DNA of 64,000 bases. Source: Nostoc linckia z4. Lineage in GTDB: Bacteria; Cyanobacteriota; Cyanobacteriia; Cyanobacteriales; Nostocaceae. The notes beneath the pieces were generated by a model. The model saw nothing but the letters and a program-made list of their open reading frames with translations. It did no database searches and had not been told where the DNA came from. The position numbers and the translations under genes were made by a program. Where the stretch lies: the NCBI RefSeq assembly GCF_002608075.1, contig NZ_LAHA01000045.1:1-64000 (forward strand). Reading direction: 5' to 3'. Shown here piece by piece: positions 9,191-17,487 of the stretch; within the stretch, counting starts at the first letter, position 1; each line of letters begins with the position of its first letter.

Positions 9191-9253
9191 AAGAACCGCA
9201 TTCTCTACCTAAGAACCCTATTACCTACTTAAGAACCCTATTACCTATGTACA
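9191..9253. repeat. Tandem 20-bp repeats and terminal TGTACA: transposon end
   Basis: Three head-to-tail 20-bp units follow each other without gap: AAGAACCGCATTCTCTACCT (9191-9210), AAGAACCCTATTACCTACTT (9211-9230) and AAGAACCCTATTACCTATGT (9231-9250), and the last runs into ACA. The end therefore reads TGTACA at 9248-9253. Arrays of about 20-bp TnsB sites and a TGT...ACA terminus are typical of Tn7-like elements. The binding role is inferred. Confidence 0.8.
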
Positions 9254-9256
9254 TCA

Positions 9257-9748
9257 TTAAATCTGGTAAGACGCTGTTAAAGCCACCGCCAAAGCATCCG
9301 CAGCATCATCGGGCTTGGGAATTTCATCTAAATCGAGTTCCCTCGCCACCGCTTCTTGCACCTCAGATTTATCGGCATTGCCATACCCTGTTAAAGCTTG
9401 TTTAATTTGAGCAGGAGTAAATTCCACATAAGGGAGTCGGCGCTGTCCCAAGACTAACATAACTACACCCCGCGCCTGTGCAACAAAGATAGTACTTGAC
9501 ATACGATAGAAAAATAGTTTTTCGATCGCCACTAAATCTGGTTGAAATTCCTCGATTACAGTGTGTAAATCATCAAATAAGGTGCATAGGCGCTGTGACA
9601 TTTCCACATCTGCTGATGTTTTGATTACCCCAAAATCCAGCATATTTACTGTGGTCTGTTGCATCTTGTTGGGTGTTTGTCTACAGGTAATTGCCCCAAA
9701 TCCTAAAATTGCCAGTCCTGGATCTAATCCTAAAATTCGTTTTTCCAT
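9257..9748 (-). CDS. ruvC: Holliday junction resolvase RuvC
   Basis: RuvC cuts Holliday junctions with RuvAB during recombinational repair. The protein of 163 residues from the ATG at 9748 shows the family acidic residues: D in LGLDPGLAILGFG, E in AIEKLFF, and the final pair in KPDDAADALA. GYGNADKSEVQ is also conserved. An upstream in-frame TTG would add six residues, but the ATG directly before EKRILGLDPG is more likely. The stop codon (9257-9259) lies only 3 bp from the end of the Tn7-like element, so the 3' end of ruvC looks like its attachment site. The coding frame is intact. Confidence 0.93.
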   Translation of the reverse strand: MEKRILGLDPGLAILGFGAITCRQTPNKMQQTTVNMLDFGVIKTSADVEMSQRLCTLFDDLHTVIEEFQPDLVAIEKLFFYRMSSTIFVAQARGVVMLVLGQRRLPYVEFTPAQIKQALTGYGNADKSEVQEAVARELDLDEIPKPDDAADALAVALTASYQI

Positions 9749-9926
9749 TAAATTCACTCTTACCAAGTCAAAGATATTGTTTAACTGAGAACACTGGCAA
9801 TCTTGGCAACTTGCTTGTTAGTCTAATGGGATTGAAAAATATAATAGTTTCACGCCTAGTGTTTGAAACCAAGTGGTGTAGATTTTCTGTTAATTATTAG
9901 TTTGTAGCACTGCTGTGAATCTAGGT

Positions 9927-11297
9927 ATGTCAATTGGTTTTCTCCGACAAGCCCTCAACGCCCTGCGAAAGCAGTCGCCCTCTCGTACTTCCTATCGCGT
10001 TAACCAGTGGTTTAAATGGTTATCCCCTGGATTATCGATTAAACGTTGGTTGTTAATCAGTGTTGGAGGTGTACTACTAGCAATTTTGGGGTTAGCTATT
10101 TGGATTAAGCTGACCCCAATTTTTTGGATGTTCGAGTTGGTTCGGGGTTTCCTGGGAGTAATCACCGAGATCTTACCTAACTATGTCAGCGGCCCTTTGG
10201 TGCTGCTTGGCGGCTTACTGTTACTCCTTTGGGGACAAACTCGCACCGTAGGCTCAATTACTAAGGTGTTAAGAACCGATGATGATGAAGAACTGATTGA
10301 TGTTTTGCTGGCTCATCGTCGATTGTACCGAGGGCCGAAAATAGTAGTGATTGGCGGTGGTACAGGGCTTTCTACCTTGTTGAGGGGATTAAAAACTTAC
10401 AGCGCTAATATTACTGCCATTGTAACTGTAGCTGATGATGGTGGTTCTTCTGGGCGATTGCGCCAGGAATTTGGCGTACTACCACCAGGGGATATTCGTA
10501 ATTGTTTAGCAGCCCTAGCAGATGAAGAAAAGTTATTAACGGAATTATTTCAATATCGCTTTCGTGCTGGAGATGGGTTAACTGGCCATAGTTTTGGCAA
10601 TTTATTTTTAACAGCGATGAGTGATATTACTGGAGATTTGGAACGTGGAGTTGCAGCCAGTTCCAAAGTGCTAGCAGTGCGGGGACAAGTACTACCAGCA
10701 ACTCTCAGTGATGTTCGCCTCTGGGCAGAATTAGCCGACGGTCGCCGCATTGAAGGAGAGTCTAATATTCCCAAAGCTGGCGGGAAAATTATCAAAATTG
10801 GTTGTATTCCAGCTAATCCCCCAGCGATACCAGCAGTTATTAAGGCACTTAAAGAAGCAGATTACATTATTATTGGCCCAGGTAGCCTTTATACTAGCTT
10901 GATTCCTAATTTATTAGTACCAGAAATTGCCGATGCGATCGCCAAAGCAAAGGTTCCCCGTATCTATATCTGCAATATAATGACTCAACCAGGAGAAACT
11001 GAAGGATATACTGTTGCCGATCATATCCGAGCCATTGATGCTGCTTGTCAGCAAAGACAGCTGTTTGATGCTGTTCTAGTACAGAAAAGATCCCCCTCCG
11101 AACAATCACTCATCCGCTACGCCCAACAAAATTCCCATCCCGTTTTCCTAGACAGAGAAGCTGTAATTGAGTTAGGACGCCGAATCGTGCCAGCTCATGT
11201 TTTATATGAAGATGAAACAGGTATTGTACGCCACAACCCCCAGAAACTAGCACGCGTGTTATTGCGGTGGTACGGTAGAGCTAATCAGGGAAGATAA
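9927..11297 (+). CDS. yvcK: YvcK/CofD-family protein with N-terminal membrane anchor
   Basis: The protein of about 456 residues belongs to the YvcK (gluconeogenesis factor) family, which has a CofD-like nucleotide-sugar-binding fold and is linked to cell-envelope and carbon control in other bacteria. Two hydrophobic segments lie near residues 38-60 and 85-105, ahead of the Rossmann core that starts at IVVIGGGTGLSTLLRGLK. Conserved pieces include ADDGGSSGRLR, PPGDIRNCL, LTGHSFGNLFL and GPGSLYTSLIPNL. I chose ATG 9927 over an in-frame GTG at 9915 because MSIGFLRQ looks like a natural start. The gene is divergent from ruvC. Its role in this organism is not shown by the sequence. Confidence 0.88.
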   Translation: MSIGFLRQALNALRKQSPSRTSYRVNQWFKWLSPGLSIKRWLLISVGGVLLAILGLAIWIKLTPIFWMFELVRGFLGVITEILPNYVSGPLVLLGGLLLLLWGQTRTVGSITKVLRTDDDEELIDVLLAHRRLYRGPKIVVIGGGTGLSTLLRGLKTYSANITAIVTVADDGGSSGRLRQEFGVLPPGDIRNCLAALADEEKLLTELFQYRFRAGDGLTGHSFGNLFLTAMSDITGDLERGVAASSKVLAVRGQVLPATLSDVRLWAELADGRRIEGESNIPKAGGKIIKIGCIPANPPAIPAVIKALKEADYIIIGPGSLYTSLIPNLLVPEIADAIAKAKVPRIYICNIMTQPGETEGYTVADHIRAIDAACQQRQLFDAVLVQKRSPSEQSLIRYAQQNSHPVFLDREAVIELGRRIVPAHVLYEDETGIVRHNPQKLARVLLRWYGRANQGR

Positions 11298-11606
11298 GTA
11301 TGGGCAATGGGCATGGGGCATGGGGCATGGGGCATTGGTTATTAGCTAATGACTAATGACTAATAGACCTCTTGCTTGCATTGCTTTTTGGACTCTTGTG
11401 GTCAAAGGGAAAAGGTGAGCCAGCGCGGTCTTGGGGGTTTCCCCCATGAGCGACTGGCGAACCCCGAAGGGGTTAAAGGGTAAAGGGAAAATACCAAACC
11501 TTTCCCCCTTTCCCCTGCCCCTTATCCCCAGAGGGGGCCCCCCTTCCCCTTTTCCCGACTTATGCAAGAAGTCTAATGACTAATGACTAATGACTAATGA
11601 CTAATT
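11298..11606. other. Repeat-filled intergenic region
   Basis: No gene is present. It holds tandem copies of CATGGGG, heptamer runs of CTAATGA on both sides, and a hairpin element at 11364-11575, itself containing a nested palindrome near 11430 (GGGGGTTTCCCCC followed by CCCCGAAGGGG). Confidence 0.8.
11364..11575. repeat. Inverted-repeat element, TAGACYTCTTGC family, copy 1
   Basis: It begins TAGACCTCTTGC and ends GCAAGAAGTCTA, so the ends are inverted repeats. The same element occurs in opposite orientation at 59446-59575, sharing a GGACTCTTGTGGTCAAAGGG-type block, and a single end is present at 43881-43905. It carries no gene, which suggests a non-autonomous mobile element. Confidence 0.7.
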
Positions 11607-12122
11607 ATGAAAATTTGTCTTGCAGATACAGAGGCAACACTACGTTTAGGTATGATTCTCGGTGAATTTCTACCTGCTGGCAGTGTAATTTTACTGGAGG
11701 GTGATTTGGGTGCAGGTAAAACTACCCTGGTTCAAGGCATTGGTAAGGGTTTGGGAATTACTGAACCCATTGTCAGTCCCACTTTTACTTTGATTAATGA
11801 GTATACTGAAGGACGCCTGCCCCTTTACCACCTGGATTTATATCGCTTGGAACCACAGGAAGTTCTAAGCCTGAATTTAGAAAGTTACTGGGAAGGTATT
11901 GAGGTGACGCCAGGAATTGTGGCTATTGAATGGGCAGAACGAATGCCCTACAAGCCAGATAGTTATGTGAGTATAAATTTGATATATGGAGACGATGGCG
12001 ATGTCAAAGACGGGCTACGCCTACGTCAGGCAGAAATCACACCTTTCGATTGTGCCATTGATAAAATTATTGCTGTCATTTACAGCAGAATTCTCCAAAC
12101 CGAAAGTCACAATTCACTATGA
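11607..12122 (+). CDS. tsaE: tRNA threonylcarbamoyladenosine biosynthesis ATPase TsaE
   Basis: The 171-residue protein is the TsaE P-loop ATPase, needed with TsaB and TsaD to make t6A37 in ANN-decoding tRNAs. Walker A is visible as LEGDLGAGKTTLVQG near residue 31. The family block SPTFTLINEY, the HLDLYRL segment and AIEWAERM follow. The length is close to the usual 150-160 residues, with a slightly longer C-terminus. The ATG at 11607 follows a run of CTAATGA heptamers, so the leader is repeat-derived and no strong ribosome site is seen. Confidence 0.92.
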   Translation: MKICLADTEATLRLGMILGEFLPAGSVILLEGDLGAGKTTLVQGIGKGLGITEPIVSPTFTLINEYTEGRLPLYHLDLYRLEPQEVLSLNLESYWEGIEVTPGIVAIEWAERMPYKPDSYVSINLIYGDDGDVKDGLRLRQAEITPFDCAIDKIIAVIYSRILQTESHNSL

Positions 12123-12124
12123 AT

Positions 12125-12146
12125 AGGAGTTGTACACTCCTTTTAT
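12125..12146 (+). terminator. Likely rho-independent terminator after tsaE
   Basis: AGGAGT (12125-12130) pairs with ACTCCT (12136-12141) across a 5-base loop and is followed by TTTTAT. The stem is short, so termination may be partial. Confidence 0.55.
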
Positions 12147-12950
12147 CTCAACACAGTTCAATTAAGCTTTTTTCTCCCCTGCTTTCTGCTAATAGCCCCC
12201 CTGCCTTCATAGATAAATTCGTTAACTGAACCGTATTGCCTTTTACCTACCACTACCACGTTCACCACTGTAAATCACTAACATTGTTATCTCAACCAAA
12301 AATAAACGAGAGAATTTTTGAACAGCAGATATACGATTTGATGTTGAATGTTAACTGTTAACCGTTAACAGCCTGTATTCAAGATTTTACTTTCTTGCTT
12401 ATGACTGTTATATCTACTAGTTTTATTTTGGAAAAATCTGTTAAAAACCTAATTTTGACGAATTACTAGTCAAGCAAATGTAAACTGTTGTTGGGTTAAA
12501 CGAGAGGTCGTACAACACTTAATCGGCTGGGTTAAATCTGATTAGTTCTCTGCTGTAATTTTGAGAACTAATCTAAATTATTGAGCAATTAAAGTTAGTA
12601 GAAAAAAGTTAAACGACAAGCAAGTTATGTATTAAATCGTTTAACTTGTTCTGATACTTATTATTCCCAACTTATCTAAATAATCTATACAGAAATATTT
12701 TATTTTTTAGATTAGTTATTTGTAATTTCAATTATCAATATTTTTTGTTATCTACATCTGTAAATAATACTAGATATAAAAATAAATAAGTAATTATTAT
12801 CGTATTTCTACAGAAAATATAACTGTTGTAGCAGCGTTAAGCTCTGAAATCAAGAGTATTTCAAACCCATAGCTTATTAGCTGTTATCTATTGAGTGTTA
12901 TGGCGTAAAAATACGATAAATTTTAGAATAACTTGACTAACATAAATATA
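12147..12950. other. Long AT-rich intergenic region without recognisable gene
   Basis: About 0.8 kb of AT-rich sequence follows tsaE. It contains nested palindromes such as TGTTAACTGTTAACCGTTAACA near 12350, but no reading frame or RNA family that I recognise. A small RNA cannot be excluded. Confidence 0.5.
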
Positions 12951-13078
12951 CTTAGGGACTTCCAAGTAAAAAAATATTCCATAGAAGACTGTTGACCGTT
13001 GACCGTTGACACTCAGCAGTCAACAGTAAACAGTCAACGACCTAAATCGGAATGATTTATTTTTTGGAGTTCCCTTAG
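12951..13078. repeat. Inverted-repeat element, GGGACTTCC family, copy 1
   Basis: It starts CTTAGGGACTTCCAAGTAAA and ends GGAGTTCCCTTAG, with TTGACCG and TCAACAGT heptamer runs in the middle. Related copies lie at 24743-24841, 30138-30220 (shortened) and 63210-63330. The shared ends and lack of coding content suggest a non-autonomous mobile element. Confidence 0.75.
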
Positions 13079-13114
13079 ATATATGCACTAATGATATTTA
13101 TGTATAAATGTTTG

Positions 13115-14434
13115 CTAGACAAAATTTAAAGCTTGACCCCGCACCTGAGTGTTTACCTGGCCTTTGTCATAAACAATTTCACCACCGACAATGGTGGTTA
13201 CAGCCCAGCCGGTGAGGTTCCAGCCTTCAAAAGGACTCCAACCGCACTTAGTTAATAATTCCTCGCGCCGGACTGGACGATATGTGTTCAAATCTACAAG
13301 CACCAAATCAGCATCATAACCTGGTGCGATCGCTCCTTTATTGGGAATACCATAGGCCACAGCCACAGCTTTAGACATCCAATTCACAACTTGAGGAACA
13401 GTACACTTTCCTTCCATTGCCGCAGTTAACATTAAAGCCAGAGAAGTTTCCACCCCAGGCATTCCCGATGGTGTATTGGGATATTCTTGGGCTTTTTCTT
13501 CTAAGGTGTGGGGTGCATGATCTGTGGCGATAAAATCAATTACGCCATCCTTTAAAGCTTGCCAGAGGACTTGATTATCGTGGGGCGATCGCAAAGGGGG
13601 ATTCATCTGTGCTAAAGTGCCAATCTGTGCATAAGCGTTGGTGTTTAGTAACAAATGCTGTGGTGTCACCTCTGCTGTTACCCAACTCGGTTTATCCTGA
13701 CGCAGCAACTCTGCTTCATCGGCCGTTGATAGATGCAGAATATGTAAACGACGTTGATATTTTTTAGAAAGTTTTAATGCTAGTTGAGTTGCCAACAAAG
13801 CTGCTTGATTATCTTGAATTTGGGAATGAACGGCGACATCGTGAATGTTAGCAAATTCTTGGCGTCGTTGATTGATTCTAGCTTGGTCTTCGGCATGAAC
13901 AGCAATCAAGCGAGATCCTTTAGCAAATATCGCTTCCAATGCCGTTTCCCCGTCAACCAGCAATTGACCATGCATCGACCCCATAAAAATTTTGATGCCT
14001 GGTGTTGGCTTAGCTAGAAGCAAATCTGGTAGATTCTCTGCTGTTGCCCCAACAAAAAAGCCATAATTAACCAAGCATTTTTGTGAGGCACGTTCTAGCT
14101 TGTCATCTAAAGCTTGCTGTGTTGTTGTCAGGGGGCGAGTGTTGGGCATTTCCAAAAAAGAAGTCACTCCCCCTTTGGCACAGGCACAACTGGCAGTGAA
14201 CAAATCTTCTTTGTGTTCTAGTCCTGGTTCGCGGAAATGTACCTGCGGATCGATGACTCCTGGCAACAAAGTTAACCCTTGTGCGTCAATTTCTGTGGCT
14301 AGTTCGGTTTGGGAGATTTCTGGCGCTACTTCGACTATTTGGCGATCGCGCGTCAGCACATCCCCAATCATTGTTTCACCATTGGGTAGGATAATACGAG
14401 CGTGGCGAATCAGTAAACTTTTTGAAGATAACAT
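13115..14434 (-). CDS. pyrC: Dihydroorotase (pyrimidine biosynthesis)
   Basis: The 439-residue amidohydrolase closes carbamoyl-aspartate to dihydroorotate in de novo pyrimidine synthesis. Metal and substrate motifs include IDPQVHFREPGLEHKED near residue 61, LHILHLST, EVTPQHL and ATDHAPHTLEEK, with GMPGVETSL after it. The first His of the usual HxH pair is replaced by Gln (QVH), as in some members of the longer dihydroorotase class, so the activity is likely but not certain. An in-frame ATG at 14488 would add 18 residues unlike the family; the start at 14434 before LSSKSLLIRHARI is preferred. The gene stands alone. Confidence 0.88.
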   Translation of the reverse strand: MLSSKSLLIRHARIILPNGETMIGDVLTRDRQIVEVAPEISQTELATEIDAQGLTLLPGVIDPQVHFREPGLEHKEDLFTASCACAKGGVTSFLEMPNTRPLTTTQQALDDKLERASQKCLVNYGFFVGATAENLPDLLLAKPTPGIKIFMGSMHGQLLVDGETALEAIFAKGSRLIAVHAEDQARINQRRQEFANIHDVAVHSQIQDNQAALLATQLALKLSKKYQRRLHILHLSTADEAELLRQDKPSWVTAEVTPQHLLLNTNAYAQIGTLAQMNPPLRSPHDNQVLWQALKDGVIDFIATDHAPHTLEEKAQEYPNTPSGMPGVETSLALMLTAAMEGKCTVPQVVNWMSKAVAVAYGIPNKGAIAPGYDADLVLVDLNTYRPVRREELLTKCGWSPFEGWNLTGWAVTTIVGGEIVYDKGQVNTQVRGQALNFV

Positions 14435-14754
14435 GGGGGTTAGGAATTCCAATTGAAAATTTAAAATCAGGAAATGTAATCTTGGCAAGTATTCAAGCTA
14501 CTTCTGTAACCCAATCTTGCCGCCACAGCAGTGGTTGTATATGACAGACAACTATGCTTTTAGGTTAAACTTAGTCGCGCTCTGAGTAACTAATTTTTGC
14601 GGAGCGTTAAAAAAAAGTTTATTTTTAATTTATGAACAACCTCGTGAAAATCCGAATTTAACTGGGAAATTAAAATTTTTCCGTTAACATTAACAGATAA
14701 AATCCATTTAGTTTAGTTAATTACCTACCTCCTCTCTCTTAGTTCAGTAATTTC

Positions 14755-15408
14755 ATGCAAAATAAAGTGTCTGATAACAACTCTAGTCAACAACCCGATA
14801 ATTCCTGGATCGCAGAGCTTGGTAGAACAATTGTTTTAAGCATTGTTCTCGCTCTGGGAATTCGTACCTTTGTTGCTGAAGCACGCTGGATTCCTTCTGG
14901 ATCGATGGAACCAACTCTGCATGGTACACCAAACCAGTGGGAGGCAGACAAAATTATTGTCGATAAATTGAAATATAAATTTGCTAACCCCCAGCGCGGA
15001 GATATTATAGTATTTTCTCCTACGGAAGAGCTACAAAAAGAACAATACCAGGATGCTTTCATCAAACGTGTAATCGGCTTACCTGGAGAAAAAGTACAAC
15101 TCAAAGATGGTAAAGTCTATATCAATAACAAACCCCTACCAGAACAAAATTATCTTAGTTCCGGGCAGAGTACAGTTATTGATGTTTGTAAAGACGCTCC
15201 CCAACCGCGCTTTTTGGCAAAACCACAAACCATACCAACAGACTCATATTTAGTACTAGGTGACAATCGTAACAGTAGTTACGATAGCCGTTGTTGGGGT
15301 GTTGTCCCCCGTCAAAATATTATTGGTCGGGCTGTATTCCGCTTCTGGCCTCTTAATCACATTGGTGGAATTGATAAAACACCGCTATATCCACAAACAA
15401 CTCCATAA
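14755..15408 (+). CDS. lepB: Signal peptidase I, copy 1
   Basis: The 217-residue membrane protease removes signal peptides from exported proteins. A single membrane segment (about residues 24-42) is followed by the catalytic-serine motif IPSGSMEPTL, the lysine motif FIKRVIGLPGE and the late box GDNRNSSYDSRCWG. All catalytic residues are present. The HGTPNQWEADKI insert after the serine box is shared with the second copy. The leader upstream is about 260 bp and AT-rich. A very similar gene lies 178 bp downstream, so this is a tandem duplication. Confidence 0.93.
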   Translation: MQNKVSDNNSSQQPDNSWIAELGRTIVLSIVLALGIRTFVAEARWIPSGSMEPTLHGTPNQWEADKIIVDKLKYKFANPQRGDIIVFSPTEELQKEQYQDAFIKRVIGLPGEKVQLKDGKVYINNKPLPEQNYLSSGQSTVIDVCKDAPQPRFLAKPQTIPTDSYLVLGDNRNSSYDSRCWGVVPRQNIIGRAVFRFWPLNHIGGIDKTPLYPQTTP

Positions 15409-15586
15409 ATACATTATTGGTCGTTAGTCATCGATTTCAAAAAATAGCAAAGGAGAAATTACAACTAACAAACCACAAGAAAACCTGATACCTATTTAAA
15501 AAAGAATGCCACAGATACACACTCCGAAACCCTTGTTCTGTCGGCTTTCTTAATGTCTGGATGCGTGAATTTTAAATTGGTGTGAT

Positions 15587-16180
15587 ATGCCTAGTATCAA
15601 CCGTAAGCTAATTATAGAAGGTAGTGTAATACTAGTCTTCTGGATTTTTGCTGCCTATATCCTAATTTTTACTGAAATACGCTGGATTCCTTCTGGTGCT
15701 ATGGAACCGACTCTGCATGGTACACCAAACCAGTGGGAGGCAGATAAAATCATTGTGGATAAATTGAAGTATAAATTTTCTCAACCACAACGGGGAGACA
15801 TTGTGGTTTTTTCTCCTACTGAAGAATTAAAAAAAGAACAATACCAAGATGCTTTTATTAAACGCGTAATTGGTTTACCTGGAGAAAAAGTACAACTTCA
15901 AAATGGCAAAGTTTATCTCAACAATAAACCTCTTTTAGAAGACAATTATATTAGTCCAGGTCAGAATACATCAATTGATGTTTGTTCATCAGGGGCGCAA
16001 CCACCCTTCTTGGCTGAACCCCAGACAATACTAACAGACTCATATTTAGTACTAGGTGACAATCGTAATAGTAGCTACGACAGCCGTTGTTGGGGTGTTG
16101 TCCCCCGCAAGAATATTATTGGTCGTGCTGTGTTTCGCTTTTGGCCTCTCAACCATGTTGGGGGAATTGTTAACAATTGA
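15587..16180 (+). CDS. lepB: Signal peptidase I-like protein, copy 2, serine box altered
   Basis: The 197-residue protein is closely similar to the first copy from the serine box onward, including FIKRVIGLPGEKVQL and GDNRNSSYDSRCWG, and has one N-terminal membrane segment. The serine box reads IPSGAMEPTL (codons tct ggt gct atg), so the residue directly before Met, the nucleophile in Escherichia coli LepB (Ser90), is Ala here. The lysine is kept. Either the preceding Ser takes over, or this copy is an inactive paralogue or partner. Strong conservation argues against simple decay. It is followed immediately by the MOSC gene. Confidence 0.88.
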   Translation: MPSINRKLIIEGSVILVFWIFAAYILIFTEIRWIPSGAMEPTLHGTPNQWEADKIIVDKLKYKFSQPQRGDIVVFSPTEELKKEQYQDAFIKRVIGLPGEKVQLQNGKVYLNNKPLLEDNYISPGQNTSIDVCSSGAQPPFLAEPQTILTDSYLVLGDNRNSSYDSRCWGVVPRKNIIGRAVFRFWPLNHVGGIVNN

Positions 16181-16188
16181 AAATTGCT

Positions 16189-16986
16189 ATGATACCTTAC
16201 CTAGCTAAAATTTTACTATATCCAGTTAAGTCTCTGGATGGTGTTGAAGTTGAGCGTGCTAAAGTTCTTGACAGTGGCGCGCTAGAACATGACCGAGAAT
16301 TTGCCATTTTTGATGAACGGGGTCGATTTGTAAATGGCAAGCGTCACGGCAAAATTCATTTACTGCGGGTGTCTTATTCATCACAATTCAAATTTTTAGA
16401 TAAAACTATATCGCTAAAAATTCCTGGTATTGACTCACAACAAGTTTTTCATTTGCATGAGGAACAGCAAGCATTAGAAGCAACTTTGAGTGATTTTTTT
16501 GAGTTTCCTGTAACACTCAAACAAAATTCTCTTATGGGCTTTCCTGATGATACCGACTCACCAGGCCCAACGGTAATTAGTACAGCAACTTTAACAGAAG
16601 TGGCTTCTTGGTTTCCCGGTTTAAGTGTAGATGAAATGCGCCGTAGAATCCGCGCCAACATCGAAATCGATGGTGTACCAGCATTTTGGGAAGATCGGCT
16701 ATTTCGCGAACAAGGTGATTTAGTTTCGTTTAGAGTCGGAGATGTGGATTTTTTTGGAGTTAAACCTTGTCAGCGTTGTATAGTGCCAACACGTGATTCT
16801 TACTTGGGGGAAGCTTATCCAAACTTTCAAAAAATCTTTGTCAATCATCGCCAAGCAACCTTACCAAAATGGGTTACTTCATCGCGTTTTAATCATTTCT
16901 ACAGATTGAGCATTAATACAGAATTACCTGCATCATCAGCCGGAAAAATTTTACAAATCGGGACAAAAGTTGAAATAATTTCATAA
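16189..16986 (+). CDS. MOSC-domain protein with N-terminal beta-barrel domain
   Basis: The protein has about 265 residues. An N-terminal MOSC_N domain (ILLYPVKSLDGVEV, HDREFAIFDE) precedes a C-terminal MOSC domain carrying the conserved cysteine in KPCQRCIVPTRD. MOSC proteins handle molybdenum-cofactor sulfur transfer or reduce N-hydroxylated compounds with cytochrome b5 partners; which applies here cannot be read from the sequence. An in-frame TTG at 16177 overlapping the lepB stop is possible, but ATG 16189 begins at the family-like MIPYLAKILLYPVKS. The tight spacing suggests co-transcription with the second lepB. Confidence 0.85.
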   Translation: MIPYLAKILLYPVKSLDGVEVERAKVLDSGALEHDREFAIFDERGRFVNGKRHGKIHLLRVSYSSQFKFLDKTISLKIPGIDSQQVFHLHEEQQALEATLSDFFEFPVTLKQNSLMGFPDDTDSPGPTVISTATLTEVASWFPGLSVDEMRRRIRANIEIDGVPAFWEDRLFREQGDLVSFRVGDVDFFGVKPCQRCIVPTRDSYLGEAYPNFQKIFVNHRQATLPKWVTSSRFNHFYRLSINTELPASSAGKILQIGTKVEIIS

Positions 16987-17487
16987 TAAATTAATATTTT
17001 GCAAAATTATAAAATATAGAGTAAATTTTTTTTGATTTTTTTTATTTTTAGTATGTATTTACATCACAATTTAAAAATTGTTGTACTTCAGATCTGGATT
17101 TTTGTATAAACCTCAAGGTTTTAACCCCAGAAAACCAACACATCAGCAATTCAAAATTAAATATAGGGTTCGGTGCTAATGGCAACCTGAATTTCAGAAT
17201 GGCATACTGTAGCTGTTCGGTTCAATTTCTGTTGGGGAAAATCTATTGATAGATTGCTAGATGAAATCGAGCAAATTCAGGTATAACCATCAAGTCTGAA
17301 AATTGAGATATTGGAGGAACTCAGTCAGTCAAACAAGTATATTAAATAAAATTTAGTGTTTTTTTATACTTTAAAGCCTAAAATATGTCATAAGCTGAAC
17401 TATGGTATACCGTAGTTATTCTGTTATTAAATGTAGCTTATATGGCAAAAATGACCCTAGTAACCTCTGGGGAAGAATTAAAAAACA
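16987..17487. other. AT-rich leader upstream of the hybrid kinase
   Basis: There is no gene. A palindrome, CTATGGTATACCGTAG at 17400-17415, lies about 70 bp before the kinase start and could be an operator. A related half (GGCATACTGTAG) appears near 17202. The operator role is a guess. Confidence 0.4.

Larger units (their letters stand above)
1..9253 (-). mobile_element. Tn7-like transposon, ruvC-proximal end (partial)
   Basis: The leftward gene order tnsA, tnsB (in two pieces), tnsC, tniQ, second tniQ remnant is the core set of a Tn7-like element, with tnsA nearest the end as in Tn7. The right boundary is placed at 9253, where three tandem 20-bp repeats end in TGTACA just beyond the ruvC stop codon. 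The left end and any cargo lie outside the window, apart from one partial gene at the left edge. Several genes are damaged, so the element is probably immobile on its own. No cas genes or CRISPR array are visible, so nothing here shows RNA-guided targeting. The boundary is inferred from repeats and gene order; the left end and the target-site duplication cannot be seen. Confidence 0.8.

Noticed and set aside
9191..9250. Possible CRISPR array
   Set aside because: The three 20-bp units are directly adjacent with no spacers and end in TGTACA at a transposon border, so they are better read as TnsB-type binding sites.
12147..12950. Small RNA gene in the long spacer after tsaE
   Set aside because: No promoter-terminator pair or familiar structure could be recognised by eye.
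13784..14456. Frames opposite pyrC
   Set aside because: Antisense shadows of a well-conserved enzyme.
17400..17415. Palindrome as a firm operator for the hybrid kinase
   Set aside because: Single site with no known regulator; noted only within the intergenic description.
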